DNA of 64,000 nt from an uncultured Bacteroides sp. (GTDB lineage: Bacteria > Bacteroidota > Bacteroidia > Bacteroidales > Bacteroidaceae), in contig CAUEFX010000012.1 of the NCBI GenBank assembly GCA_958477465.1, forward strand, positions 3,008-67,007, read 5' to 3'. The position numbers and the translations under genes are program-made. Position 1 is the stretch's first letter. Every line of letters begins with the position of its first letter. The notes beneath the pieces are model-generated. The model worked only from the letters and a program-made list of their open reading frames with translations. It was not told the DNA's origin and did not search any database. This document shows, one piece after another, positions 7,202 to 15,552 of this stretch.

Positions 7202-10200
7202 TCATGTGTCGCAATTCCCTTTCCTATATTCACTGGGGCTGATTCCGTGATATTTCCTGAACACTTCCCTGAAATATTTGACATCGTTGAAACCCGTGGC
7301 ATCTGCCACTTCCGTTATCGGACAGTCTTTCTGCTTGAGCAGTTGTGCCGCATATTGCAGGCGGATAGAACGGATATATTCTGCCGGTGCACAACCGGTC
7401 AGTGTCTTCAACTTGTTGAAAAAACTCGAACGGCTCATATGTTGCATGCTGCAAAGCGTGTCTACATTGAATTCCGGATTGGCGATATTCTCCATAACGC
7501 ATTCCTTAACGGAGGCGATGAACTTCCAGTTCAGTGTATTGGAACAACCGGGTGGTAACACTTCCCGATCCGTGTCAAGGCTGGTATATGCTCTGCGGAG
7601 CAGCATCCGGTTAGACAGGATGTTTCTGATAGTGGCCCGGAGCAGATTGACACTGAAAGGTTTGCTTATATAGGCATCGGCTCCGTAACCCAATCCCTCA
7701 AGCATGTTCTTCTCGTCACTGAGGGCTGTCAGCAGAATGACCGGAATATGAGAGGTCTCAATGTCTGATTTGACGGACAGGCAGAATTCATTCCCGTCCA
7801 TCTCCGGCATCATGACGTCCGAAAGGATGAGGTCCGGATTGTATTCCCGTGTTACAATCAGGGCGTCACGCCCGTTGGAACAGGACTGCACGTGGAATTC
7901 CGTTCCGAGCAGTTTCTCAAGATAAGCCCTGAGTTCATCATTATCCTCTACGACAAGGATGCGTTGCGTCTCCTCTTTGGACATTCCATCCCGTATCTCC
8001 CGTGAAATATCAACACTCTGCATCATGGGCCTGTCTTTGCCGCTTTCCTCGCTAATCGGTGGAACGAAACGTGCTTTGCGGAAATGTTCTTTCCCCATGG
8101 GGAAGGTAATACGGACACACGTCCCTTCCCCCTCTTTGCTGTTTATGGAGATTTTTCCTCCGTGCAGCCGTACCAGCTTGTATACCATCATCAGCCCGAT
8201 TCCGCTTCCGCCTACTTTCATGTTGACGGCGTTGCTACCTCTGAAGAAGCGTCTGAACAACAGCCTTTGTTCCTCCGATGGGATCCCGATTCCCGTGTCG
8301 TTTACCTCCACGCTCCACGCATGGTTGTTTGCAGAGGTGCGAATGCGTACACATCCGCCTTGGAGGGTGTACTTTAGAGCGTTCGACAATATGTTTTTCA
8401 TGACAGAATCCATCTTCTCCCTGTCGAACCAAACCGTTTGGTGAGAAAAGCCTTTCTCCAAAGAGAGGGTGATATTCCTGAGAGACGCGTATGTACGGAA
8501 AGTCTCACAGGTGGTTTCCAAATACTCTCCCAACTCATACTCTGCAATATACAGCCGGGAGTTATAGACATCCGTTCTTTCGAAGTTGATCAGGTCGGTG
8601 ACCAGATGCAGGAGACTGTCCACGCTCTTTAGGGCTACCCTCACGTTATCCACTCCTTCCTGTTTCACCAGCCCTTTCTCTTCCAGTTCCTCCATCGGGG
8701 CCTTTATAAGTGTGAGCGGGGTACGGATGTCATGGGCTGTATTGATGAAGAAGCGTGTCTTCTCATCCGATATTTTTTTCTGTCTGCGCAGCAGAAGCAT
8801 ACGACTGGCTGTAACGCCTCCCAGAATGAGCAGTACGGCATATCCTGTTATAGCCCATGTTCCTGCCCATGGCGGGCGGGCAACTACCACCCCGATGCTC
8901 CGTTCCTCATAGATTTTGTATTTCTCTTCGTTGGATACGGTACGGATACGTAGGGTATATCTGCCCGGCGACAGGCTTGTGAACTGTATCCTTCCGTCCT
9001 GGACCGGACGGCTCCACTCGTTGTAGAAGCCCTCCAGTTTCCACGAATAGAGAATGTTTGAAGGATAATCGTAATTGATTGATACAGCCTCCAAGGAGAA
9101 CGTGTTCTGGCTGTAGTCCAACTTTAGTTTACCGGTTTCGTCAATGTCGTTTTCCAACGGGGAGTCTTCTTCTCTGGGATGCACAAGCCGGTAAGAAACC
9201 ATAAAATCACGAAAGAACATCCGTGAGTAGTGAGGGTCGGGTATCCGCATGTCGGCAGCAAACATGATGGCACCATCATTACTTCCGAATACAAAATTTC
9301 CTTTGTGCAGGGTTGCGGCTCCCGGATTGAAGCATACGCTCATCAGCCCCTGTTCCGCTGTCCAGTTGTTGAAGGTACGGTTCCCGCACATAAAGCTGAC
9401 TATGCCGTTTTCGGTCCCTATCAGCATATTGCCATCAGGGCGTGGGATAATGATATGGATATTGTTGGAGATGAGGGCACAGTTTTCCGTCTGGTACTGG
9501 TGTACAAACCGGTTGTTCGCACCGTCATATACAAGCAGTCCCGCACCGCTGGTGCCCACGTATAGGGTACTGTCGGGAGACTGGTACAGTGCACAGACAT
9601 GCACCGCTTCGGTTGGGAAGGCGATATGGCGGCAGCTCCCTTGGCGCTTGTCAAGCTGGTACAATCCCATGGTTGTACCGATCCACATCTGTCCGGCATC
9701 TTTCTCCAACATAGTGGTGACGGCACCCGGTATCGGATACACACGTTCTTCACCGTTTCTCGGGTCGATGCGTTTAAGGTTATAGCAACCTCCCAGCCAT
9801 ATAAACCCTTCGGAATCCTTCTTTATGTCATTGATGTACTGGTCAGGACGTACTCCCGCCGATGAAGAAGGGGGCAGATAGTGGCCTGTCCCTTTTTTCT
9901 TGTCAATTCTGTATATTCCCGGGGCATATCCCCCTGCCCAGATAATGCCGGGAGCAACCTCGCAGAGAGTCAGAAAAATATGATTGCCGTCTCCTTGCCT
10001 GTCATCGGAGGCGCTGAGGAAAGACCGCCATTCACCTGTCCGGGTGTGCTGTAGGCTGATTCCGTTACCGGTGGCGAACCAAAGGTCTCCCTCACTGTCT
10101 CCGATGACATCGTATACCTGGTCATTGACCAGTGACCGACTGTTGCCAAGGGAGTGTCTGATCCATTCGTAACTTCTGTAGCGGTTGTTGCGTACCGTAA

Positions 10201-11200
10201 TTCCGGCAGGATAATTGGCGAGCCAGATACGTTGTCCGTCGTCTACGTAGATGTCATTGATGTTGTTCCCGTTCATGCCGTTGTATCTACTGTAATCGGC
10301 TGTTATGTAAGGAATTACAGAGATCGTGTTTACATTTATCTTGTACACACCTTTTCCACCTGTAGCCACCAGTAGCTCGTGTTCATCGAGGGGGATAATT
10401 CGGTTAACGACGATGTCTTTCAGCATGCAGTCCGCAAAGACTCCGGAAGCGGTGGACGTGTCATACACTAAGATACCGTCCTTGAAAGTCCCGATGAACA
10501 GCTTTCCCGAACCGGAATGGAAGTAGAGCTCGCTGACAGCCGCCTTGATGCTGTCTGTCCTTGCATCGGGCACTTTTTCCAAGCTTCCTTCCTTTTCTCT
10601 GACCGTGAAAAGGCCGTCCGCCGTACCCATAAAGAAGAAGGTACTGTCAGTTTGCCCGACAGCGGTTATATCACTTTGGAAAGGGGAATGTAAACGGTCT
10701 GTAGTTCCGGTACGGATGTCATAACGGACAATACTGTTGCCATAACAGAGCCAGATGCGGTCTTTTCGGTCCATATAGGCGTGGCTGAGTATGATAGCGG
10801 CGGTATCTTCCTGCTGTCCGGAGAGTTTGTAGATCATTTGGAAACAGTCTTGCGAAGTGTCATAATGGAAAACCCTTCCTTCTTTGCCGATGACCCATAG
10901 GGTATTTCTGCTGTCCGTGCAGAGCCAGTTCAAGTTGACTTGCGAATCCACCGGTGTATTTCCGTCAAAGACGGTATAGTGCCTGATGCTTCTACCGTCA
11001 TAACGGTCCATTCCTTCCTGAGTGAGAAACCACATGTATCCGCGCCCGTCTTTTTGAATACGGTATATCCTGCGGTTACTCAATCCGTTATCGGTTCCCA
11101 GGTATTTGTACACCTGTGCCCTGCACAAGGTCGGCCCCACCAATAACTGCAACAGGAAGAATACGAAGAACGTCACCCGTATATTCCCAATATGTGCCAT
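7202..11200 (-). CDS. Hybrid two-component system sensor/regulator (HTCS)
   Basis: A 1332-aa one-protein signalling system. In order: signal peptide (to about LCRAQ), two-component-regulator propeller repeats in the periplasm (for example DGRGYMWFLTQEGMDRYDG, SEGDLWFATGNGIS), Y_Y_Y domain, TM helix just before residue 810, HisKA with phospho-acceptor His823 (FINTAHDIRTPLTLIK), HATPase_c (NDTGIGIPSEEQ, GSGIGLMMVY), REC domain with phospho-acceptor Asp1128 (LILSDVMMPEMDG) and a C-terminal AraC-type HTH (ITEVADATGFNDVKYFREVF). All catalytic motifs look intact. Such proteins usually sense an oligosaccharide and switch on a neighbouring PUL, but no SusC/D pair lies next to this gene; the PUL at 33-54 kb has its own sigma/anti-sigma pair. 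The target is unknown. Confidence 0.92.
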   Translation of the reverse strand: MAHIGNIRVTFFVFFLLQLLVGPTLCRAQVYKYLGTDNGLSNRRIYRIQKDGRGYMWFLTQEGMDRYDGRSIRHYTVFDGNTPVDSQVNLNWLCTDSRNTLWVIGKEGRVFHYDTSQDCFQMIYKLSGQQEDTAAIILSHAYMDRKDRIWLCYGNSIVRYDIRTGTTDRLHSPFQSDITAVGQTDSTFFFMGTADGLFTVREKEGSLEKVPDARTDSIKAAVSELYFHSGSGKLFIGTFKDGILVYDTSTASGVFADCMLKDIVVNRIIPLDEHELLVATGGKGVYKINVNTISVIPYITADYSRYNGMNGNNINDIYVDDGQRIWLANYPAGITVRNNRYRSYEWIRHSLGNSRSLVNDQVYDVIGDSEGDLWFATGNGISLQHTRTGEWRSFLSASDDRQGDGNHIFLTLCEVAPGIIWAGGYAPGIYRIDKKKGTGHYLPPSSSAGVRPDQYINDIKKDSEGFIWLGGCYNLKRIDPRNGEERVYPIPGAVTTMLEKDAGQMWIGTTMGLYQLDKRQGSCRHIAFPTEAVHVCALYQSPDSTLYVGTSGAGLLVYDGANNRFVHQYQTENCALISNNIHIIIPRPDGNMLIGTENGIVSFMCGNRTFNNWTAEQGLMSVCFNPGAATLHKGNFVFGSNDGAIMFAADMRIPDPHYSRMFFRDFMVSYRLVHPREEDSPLENDIDETGKLKLDYSQNTFSLEAVSINYDYPSNILYSWKLEGFYNEWSRPVQDGRIQFTSLSPGRYTLRIRTVSNEEKYKIYEERSIGVVVARPPWAGTWAITGYAVLLILGGVTASRMLLLRRQKKISDEKTRFFINTAHDIRTPLTLIKAPMEELEEKGLVKQEGVDNVRVALKSVDSLLHLVTDLINFERTDVYNSRLYIAEYELGEYLETTCETFRTYASLRNITLSLEKGFSHQTVWFDREKMDSVMKNILSNALKYTLQGGCVRIRTSANNHAWSVEVNDTGIGIPSEEQRLLFRRFFRGSNAVNMKVGGSGIGLMMVYKLVRLHGGKISINSKEGEGTCVRITFPMGKEHFRKARFVPPISEESGKDRPMMQSVDISREIRDGMSKEETQRILVVEDNDELRAYLEKLLGTEFHVQSCSNGRDALIVTREYNPDLILSDVMMPEMDGNEFCLSVKSDIETSHIPVILLTALSDEKNMLEGLGYGADAYISKPFSVNLLRATIRNILSNRMLLRRAYTSLDTDREVLPPGCSNTLNWKFIASVKECVMENIANPEFNVDTLCSMQHMSRSSFFNKLKTLTGCAPAEYIRSIRLQYAAQLLKQKDCPITEVADATGFNDVKYFREVFRKYHGISPSEYRKGNCDT

Positions 11201-11248
11201 TTAATCGTATTTTCGTAAATGCTCGACAGTATTATCTTGTATTTTGTA

Positions 11249-11256
11249 CAAAAATA
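11249..11256 (-). promoter_or_regulatory. Candidate -7 element (TATTTTTG) for the HTCS gene
   Basis: Minus-strand TATTTTTG fits the Bacteroides TAnnTTTG -7 consensus and lies about 50 bp upstream of the HTCS start. No good -33 TTTG is at the expected spacing. Confidence 0.35.
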
Positions 11257-11311
11257 GTGAAATACAAACTAATACACAATACTATGTACCGATTTTTTGA
11301 TTTCGGATTCT

Positions 11312-12328
11312 TTAGCTTTTCCTTGGCGATGGTCTGAAAGGTATATAGAGCACATAGTTGCATGCCACCGGTTGGTTTTCTGATATTGCCGGCTGGCATT
11401 TGGGCATACCTTTGACTATCCTCAGCGCTTCTTCCGCAAATTCAGGGTGTGAGTATTTCAAGATATGTACATTCGTCACATTGCCTTCTCTGCTGACTGT
11501 GAACTGGCAGAGGGCATATCCTTTGATTGATTTTTCCAGTAAAGAAGGAGGGTAGGTGATATGCTTTGCCGTATATGTTTCCGGAGTACCATCCGGAAAT
11601 TGCGGTATTGCTTCCAGCTCTTTTCCGGGTTCAATGCTTTGCCATAGCCCGGTGAGGAAGATCCCCGAATATTTCGGCTGTTTGTATTCGTCGGGAAATG
11701 CTTTGCTCCGGTCGCGTAAATCTTTCAGCAATGTTTGGGCGTCTTTTATGATCATACTTTCCGAAACCTCTTTTCCTATGGCCAAGGCATAGACCGATTC
11801 GCAGATCTGTACCAGGCGTCCCATCAGTGTGGCACTGTCCGGCGACCATTTTTTTCCTGTAACTACTTTCCCTTTATTGTTTGTGGCACTGAAATAGTAA
11901 CTGATTCCATCCAGTCCGGTGCTCGAACCGTCCATGTCTTGTATCTGACCGGTGGTTAATCGCAGAAGCTCACCGAATGCCTGATAGAGTGCCTTGCTTA
12001 TTGCTACGGATTTTCTGTTTACTTTAATCCGGTCCGTCTCTGCCTGCCAGCTGTTTTGCGACAGTGTGTTCGAAACAAGGTAGTATTTGCCCCCTTGCGC
12101 TTCTGCCGATACGGTGTATTCCGGTGAAAAAGAGGGCAAGGCTGTATATTGTGCATAAGGCTGCTTGGCCAATCCGGTATTCAATAGCGAGAATACGTTG
12201 CAATAATATCCGCTTAACTCATCTTTGTATTCGGTGTAATCCTTTATAGGTTCCAGATAGTCGATTTGTCCCATCGCCCGGCATGACAACAGGAAAAGCA
12301 GGAATAGAATCGTCGTTGCTTTTTTCAT
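11312..12328 (-). CDS. Secreted protein with TonB C-terminal domain
   Basis: A 338-aa protein with a signal peptide (MKKATTILFLLFLLSCRAMG, then Q). The last 90 residues form a TonB/TolA-like C-terminal fold: TYPPSLLEKSIKGYALCQFT, VSREGNVTNVHILKYSHPEF, AEEALRIVKGMPKCQPA. The middle is not recognised. It lacks the proline-rich spacer and N-terminal anchor of a classical energiser, so it may be a periplasmic relative of TonB rather than the transducer itself. It lies 111 bp upstream of the HTCS on the same strand and 21 bp downstream of the NUDIX gene. Confidence 0.7.
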   Translation of the reverse strand: MKKATTILFLLFLLSCRAMGQIDYLEPIKDYTEYKDELSGYYCNVFSLLNTGLAKQPYAQYTALPSFSPEYTVSAEAQGGKYYLVSNTLSQNSWQAETDRIKVNRKSVAISKALYQAFGELLRLTTGQIQDMDGSSTGLDGISYYFSATNNKGKVVTGKKWSPDSATLMGRLVQICESVYALAIGKEVSESMIIKDAQTLLKDLRDRSKAFPDEYKQPKYSGIFLTGLWQSIEPGKELEAIPQFPDGTPETYTAKHITYPPSLLEKSIKGYALCQFTVSREGNVTNVHILKYSHPEFAEEALRIVKGMPKCQPAISENQPVACNYVLYIPFRPSPRKS

Positions 12329-12349
12329 ATCCGATATTGGTTGGGAATA

Positions 12350-12907
12350 TTAGATGAGCCGTTTCTCTGCCATGTACTTCCAGAGCGGAGCGGCATGCAG
12401 TGATTGTATTATTTCATTGTTCAGCAGCAATTGTTTTACCTCTTCCAGTGTGAGCAGGTGTACCGTCAGGTCTTCCGTATCTTCCAGATGCTGTGGGGCT
12501 ATGGGTTCCACATCGGTTGCCAGAAAACAATAGGTCACGTTGGTGTGTGTGCTGGGATTGGCCGATAACACCATGTATTCCTGCCACTTCCCGTTTCCGT
12601 ATCCGGTCTCTTCCAGCAGTTCGCGTTGTGCGGAGACCAGCGGTGAAGCATCTTCTTTCTCACATACTCCGGCGCACAATTCATAGCAAGTCCGGGCTAT
12701 TCCCGGCCGGTACTGACGTACAAAGATAAAGCGGTTGTCGCGGGTAATTGCGATCGTGTTCACCCAGTCGGGATACTCAAGGATATAATATTCCGGTATA
12801 CAGTTGCCATTGGGCAATTGCATGACGTCACGGCGTACGGTGAGCCACGGCCGGTGGAAAAGGTATTCACTGCTGAGGGTCTTCCAGGTAGAGTCTTTTG
12901 TCTTCAT
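12350..12907 (-). CDS. NUDIX hydrolase, ADP-ribose pyrophosphatase-like
   Basis: A 185-aa cytoplasmic hydrolase predicted to split a nucleoside-diphosphate linkage, most likely ADP-ribose or an ADP-sugar. The NUDIX-box core is visible as SAQRELLEETGYGNGKW, preceded by CYELCAGVCEKED; the spacing from Gly to REL is one residue longer than the textbook box. The layout RQYRPGIARTCYEL, then AG, then the box, matches the ADP-ribose pyrophosphatase group. A TATCTTTG -7-like element is found at 12934-12941. It may be cotranscribed with the TonB-domain gene downstream. Confidence 0.82.
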   Translation of the reverse strand: MKTKDSTWKTLSSEYLFHRPWLTVRRDVMQLPNGNCIPEYYILEYPDWVNTIAITRDNRFIFVRQYRPGIARTCYELCAGVCEKEDASPLVSAQRELLEETGYGNGKWQEYMVLSANPSTHTNVTYCFLATDVEPIAPQHLEDTEDLTVHLLTLEEVKQLLLNNEIIQSLHAAPLWKYMAEKRLI

Positions 12908-12933
12908 GAAATCAAAGTTTGGTACATCTTATG

Positions 12934-12941
12934 CAAAGATA
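12934..12941 (-). promoter_or_regulatory. Candidate -7 element (TATCTTTG) for the NUDIX gene
   Basis: Minus-strand TATCTTTG matches TAnnTTTG and lies about 27 bp upstream of the NUDIX start, within the 217-bp divergent region shared with tonB. Confidence 0.45.
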
Positions 12942-13124
12942 CTGCTTTTAGCTTAATTTTAAGGAAATAACGCACTTATTTCTTAAATAATCATTTGAAT
13001 ATGAACAGGCTATCGGTAAAAATGCTATATTCACAGTAAATAAAAAAGCGCGTTAAGTAATCTGAGCAAGAGATAGTATATACTATATATATTTTCTATT
13101 ATTAATTACTTAAATTCATTTTTT

Positions 13125-13811
13125 ATGGAAGTGAAGAAATCCAAAAGAGCAGCGATCGAGAGCCAACGCGGTACTTGGTTGCTTATGGGTTTTGTAGTAG
13201 TGCTTGCTTTCATGTTCGTTACGTTCGAATGGACACAGCATGACATCAAAGTTGCTACCGGCTCGCTCGCCGATGAACCCGTTTTCGTTGAGACGCTTCT
13301 CCCTATCACGTATCCCGAAGAGAAGTTGGAACCACCGCCACCACCGATTATAAAAGCGGCAGAATTGCTCAATATAGTCGATGATGATGATCTGGAAGCG
13401 GATGCAGTGGTTTTGGGATTTGATGATTTTGAAGATCCGGTTGATGTAAAATACAGACCGGTTGTTGTAGAAACAGAAAACGAGCCAGTCGAAGATGTGA
13501 TTTTTGTTACGGCCGAGAAAATGCCGGAGTTTCCGGGTGGAAATGGAGCATTATTCCAGTACCTTAACAAGAATATTAAGTATCCTGTTGTCCCCCAGGA
13601 ACAGGGGATTCAGGGAAGGGTGATTATCCAGTTTGTGGTTGACAAAGACGGAACGATTACCGACCCTGTGGTAGTGCGCAGTGTAGATCCTTATCTGGAT
13701 AAAGAGGCGCTCCGTGTAATTGGAGCGATGCCGAAATGGAAACCGGGTATTCAGGGAACCAAGGCGGTGAGAGTAAAGTACACAGTGCCTGTGACATTTA
13801 GATTGCAGTAA
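13125..13811 (+). CDS. tonB: TonB energy transducer
   Basis: A 228-aa protein that should couple the proton-motive force to outer-membrane TonB-dependent receptors such as the SusC protein in this window. It has a short cytoplasmic N-terminus, one TM helix (about residues 18-37, TWLLMGFVVVLAFMFVTF), an acidic periplasmic spacer with a PPPPP run, and a C-terminal TonB domain (MPEFPGGNGALFQYLNKNIK, YPVVPQEQGIQGRVIIQFVV, AMPKWKPGIQGTKAVRVKYT). It is divergent from the NUDIX gene and followed by an intrinsic terminator, so it is probably monocistronic. Confidence 0.9.
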   Translation: MEVKKSKRAAIESQRGTWLLMGFVVVLAFMFVTFEWTQHDIKVATGSLADEPVFVETLLPITYPEEKLEPPPPPIIKAAELLNIVDDDDLEADAVVLGFDDFEDPVDVKYRPVVVETENEPVEDVIFVTAEKMPEFPGGNGALFQYLNKNIKYPVVPQEQGIQGRVIIQFVVDKDGTITDPVVVRSVDPYLDKEALRVIGAMPKWKPGIQGTKAVRVKYTVPVTFRLQ

Positions 13812-13835
13812 GATCTTTTAATTGATTGAATGAAT

Positions 13836-13872
13836 GAGTCGGTCCGGTTGCAAACGGTCCGGCTCGTTTTTT
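13836..13872 (+). terminator. Intrinsic terminator of tonB
   Basis: GAGTCGG (13836-13842) pairs with CCGGCTC (13859-13865) with one G-T wobble, extended by CCG/CGG inside, followed by TTTTTT at 13867-13872. It lies 25 bp past the tonB stop. Confidence 0.7.
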
Positions 13873-13910
13873 ATTCCGGCATCAGATTATTCTCTATGAA
13901 CTAAAAAATA

Positions 13911-13918
13911 TATCTTTG
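13911..13918 (+). promoter_or_regulatory. Candidate -7 element (TATCTTTG)
   Basis: Matches TAnnTTTG 28 bp upstream of the methyltransferase-like gene at 13947; no clear -33 TTTG. Confidence 0.4.
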
Positions 13919-13946
13919 CTGCTAAAATATAACAGCAGAAACCGCT

Positions 13947-14576
13947 ATGAACATCATACTTGCTTTAAAACGGCCTTTTATTTGGCTTTCCCGTTTCCGT
14001 CATCGCTGTGGATATGGCGTGCATTCTCCTTTTGCTTTTGAGTTGATCACTTGTCTTTTCTACGAGAAAACTCCTTATTATGCTTACAGGGAATTGTTGC
14101 AGGAAGAAAAAAAACAGAAGAGGAATCATAGCAAGGGGTGGCGGGACGAGTCTCTTAAAGTAAAACGTCTGTTGTTCCGGTTGGTAAATAGGGTACAGCC
14201 CGGCACGATCATCGATTTTGGAACCCCATCCTCTTCTTCTTTGTATTTGCGGTCCGGAAAAGTGGCTGCCGGTTACACTTTCGCTTCCGAACTTTCCGAA
14301 CTTTTTCTGGAGGCGGACGTGCCCGTAGATTTTCTTTATATACATTGTCATCACAATCCGGCTCTGGTAGAAGAGGTCTTTCGCATTTGTCTTGCACGGG
14401 TCACTCAACAGAGCGTTTTTGTAATTCGTGGAATCCATTATTCCAAAGCGATGAAGAATCTTTGGAAACGGTTGAAGGCAGACGATCGGGTAGGCATTAC
14501 CTTTGATCTTTATGACGTGGGGATTCTTTTCTTTGATAAAACAAAGATAAAACAGCACTATATAGTCAACTTCTGA
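13947..14576 (+). CDS. SAM-methyltransferase-like protein (GVHSPF family)
   Basis: A 209-aa protein whose N-terminus carries GYGVHSPFAFELITCLFYE, a signature I associate with a Bacteroidetes family annotated as class I SAM-dependent methyltransferases. A Rossmann-like first strand (GTIIDFGTPSSSSLYL) follows, but the usual glycine-rich D/E-x-G-x-G-x-G motif is weak. Later strands are PVDFLYIHCHH and QSVFVIRGIHYS. The missing motif I makes activity doubtful; it may be a divergent or non-catalytic relative. It lies 50 bp upstream of the cobalamin adenosyltransferase gene. Confidence 0.6.
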   Translation: MNIILALKRPFIWLSRFRHRCGYGVHSPFAFELITCLFYEKTPYYAYRELLQEEKKQKRNHSKGWRDESLKVKRLLFRLVNRVQPGTIIDFGTPSSSSLYLRSGKVAAGYTFASELSELFLEADVPVDFLYIHCHHNPALVEEVFRICLARVTQQSVFVIRGIHYSKAMKNLWKRLKADDRVGITFDLYDVGILFFDKTKIKQHYIVNF

Positions 14577-14577
14577 T

Positions 14578-14585
14578 TATCTTTG
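14578..14585 (+). promoter_or_regulatory. Candidate -7 element (TATCTTTG) for the cobalamin adenosyltransferase
   Basis: Matches TAnnTTTG, 41 bp upstream of the ATG at 14627; no -33 TTTG at the usual spacing. Confidence 0.35.
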
Positions 14586-14626
14586 TGTGTTAACCATATA
14601 AAGCGAATCCCTAAAGAGCGTTGATT

Positions 14627-15190
14627 ATGAAAAAGAGCCTTGTTTATACAAAGACCGGAGACCGTGGTACTACCGGATTGATTGGAGGAACACGCGTGCC
14701 GAAAACCCATATTCGTCTGGAAGCCTACGGCACGGTAGACGAATTGAATGCCAACCTTGGACTGTTGATCACTTATCTCAATGAAGAGCGTGACAGGGAA
14801 TTTCTCTTGCGTGTGCAGAATAAATTGTTCGCCATCGGGGCTTATCTGGCTACCGATCAGGACAAAGTACGGTTAAATGAAGCCAGCGTCATTACCCCTG
14901 CCGATGTGGAGCAGATAGAACACGAGATAGATGCCATCGATGAAATCCTTCCTCCTTCAAGGTTTTTTGTTCTTCCCGGTGGCACAGCCGGTGCAGCCGT
15001 TTGTCACATTTGCCGTACGGTTTGCCGACGTGCCGAACGACGGATACTTACTTTGTCCGAAAGTACTACAATTTCTCCTGAATTATTGGCTTATGTAAAC
15101 AGATTATCAGATTATTTGTTCATTTTATCACGTAAAATCAATTTTAACGAGGGAAAAGAGGAAATATTTTGGAATAATAGTTGTAAGTGA
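14627..15190 (+). CDS. ATP:cob(I)alamin adenosyltransferase, PduO type
   Basis: Transfers adenosyl from ATP to cob(I)alamin to make adenosylcobalamin; 187 aa, cytoplasmic. Family motifs are clear: [16 protein letters not shown] near the N-terminus (ATP-binding loop), [17 protein letters not shown], and the C-terminal [12 protein letters not shown] with [13 protein letters not shown] chose the ATG at 14627 (MKKSLVYTK) rather than the in-frame TTG six bases upstream. In Bacteroides, adenosylcobalamin serves methylmalonyl-CoA mutase in propionate formation. Confidence 0.9.
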   Translation: MKKSLVYTKTGDRGTTGLIGGTRVPKTHIRLEAYGTVDELNANLGLLITYLNEERDREFLLRVQNKLFAIGAYLATDQDKVRLNEASVITPADVEQIEHEIDAIDEILPPSRFFVLPGGTAGAAVCHICRTVCRRAERRILTLSESTTISPELLAYVNRLSDYLFILSRKINFNEGKEEIFWNNSCK

Positions 15191-15202
15191 AATATTTTGT
15201 TA

Positions 15203-15210
15203 TACTTTTG
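15203..15210 (+). promoter_or_regulatory. Candidate -7 element (TACTTTTG)
   Basis: Matches TAnnTTTG, 53 bp upstream of the small DUF2795 gene; a partial -33 (GTTG at 15180-15183) lies 19 nt upstream. Confidence 0.45.
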
Positions 15211-15262
15211 CCGAAAAATAGAAACCTAAGATTAATATTCACAATTTAAATACTTATAGCTT

Positions 15263-15484
15263 ATGTATTGGACATTGGAATTAGCATCAAAATTGGAAGA
15301 TGCTCCTTGGCCGGCAACTAAGGATGAGTTGATTGATTATGCCATGCGTTCGGGAGCTCCTCTGGAGGTGATAGAGAACTTGCAGGAAATGGAAGATGAG
15401 GGCGAAATCTATGAAAGTATAGAAGATATATGGCCGGATTATCCGAGTAAGGAAGATTTCTTTTTCAACGAAGAGGAATATTGA
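15263..15484 (+). CDS. DUF2795-like small acidic protein
   Basis: A 73-aa very acidic protein (MYWTLELASKLEDAPWPATK at the N-terminus, WPDYPSKEDFFFNEEEY at the end). It matches a small protein, annotated as DUF2795, that I recall as strongly conserved across Bacteroides; no function is known. The helical segment KDELIDYAMRSGAPLEVIEN may mediate an interaction. It has its own candidate promoter and is followed by a bidirectional terminator, so it is probably monocistronic. Confidence 0.85.
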   Translation: MYWTLELASKLEDAPWPATKDELIDYAMRSGAPLEVIENLQEMEDEGEIYESIEDIWPDYPSKEDFFFNEEEY

Positions 15485-15507
15485 TTCTGAAAAAGTGACA
15501 TAAATAG

Positions 15508-15542
15508 AAAATGCCCAATAGTGATGAACTTCCGGGCATTTT
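15508..15542. terminator. Bidirectional intrinsic terminator
   Basis: AAAATGCCC (15508-15516) and GGGCATTTT (15534-15542) form a perfect stem with A/T-rich tails on both sides. It separates the convergent DUF2795 gene and the porin gene. Confidence 0.85.
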
Positions 15543-15552
15543 TTATTTATAC

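Noticed and set aside
7175..9785. Several long plus-strand frames over the HTCS gene
   Set aside because: They are antisense to strong HTCS domains and their translations are not protein-like.
13965..14558. 197-aa minus-strand frame opposite the methyltransferase-like gene
   Set aside because: Basic, compositionally odd translation; the plus-strand frame has a family signature and a candidate promoter.
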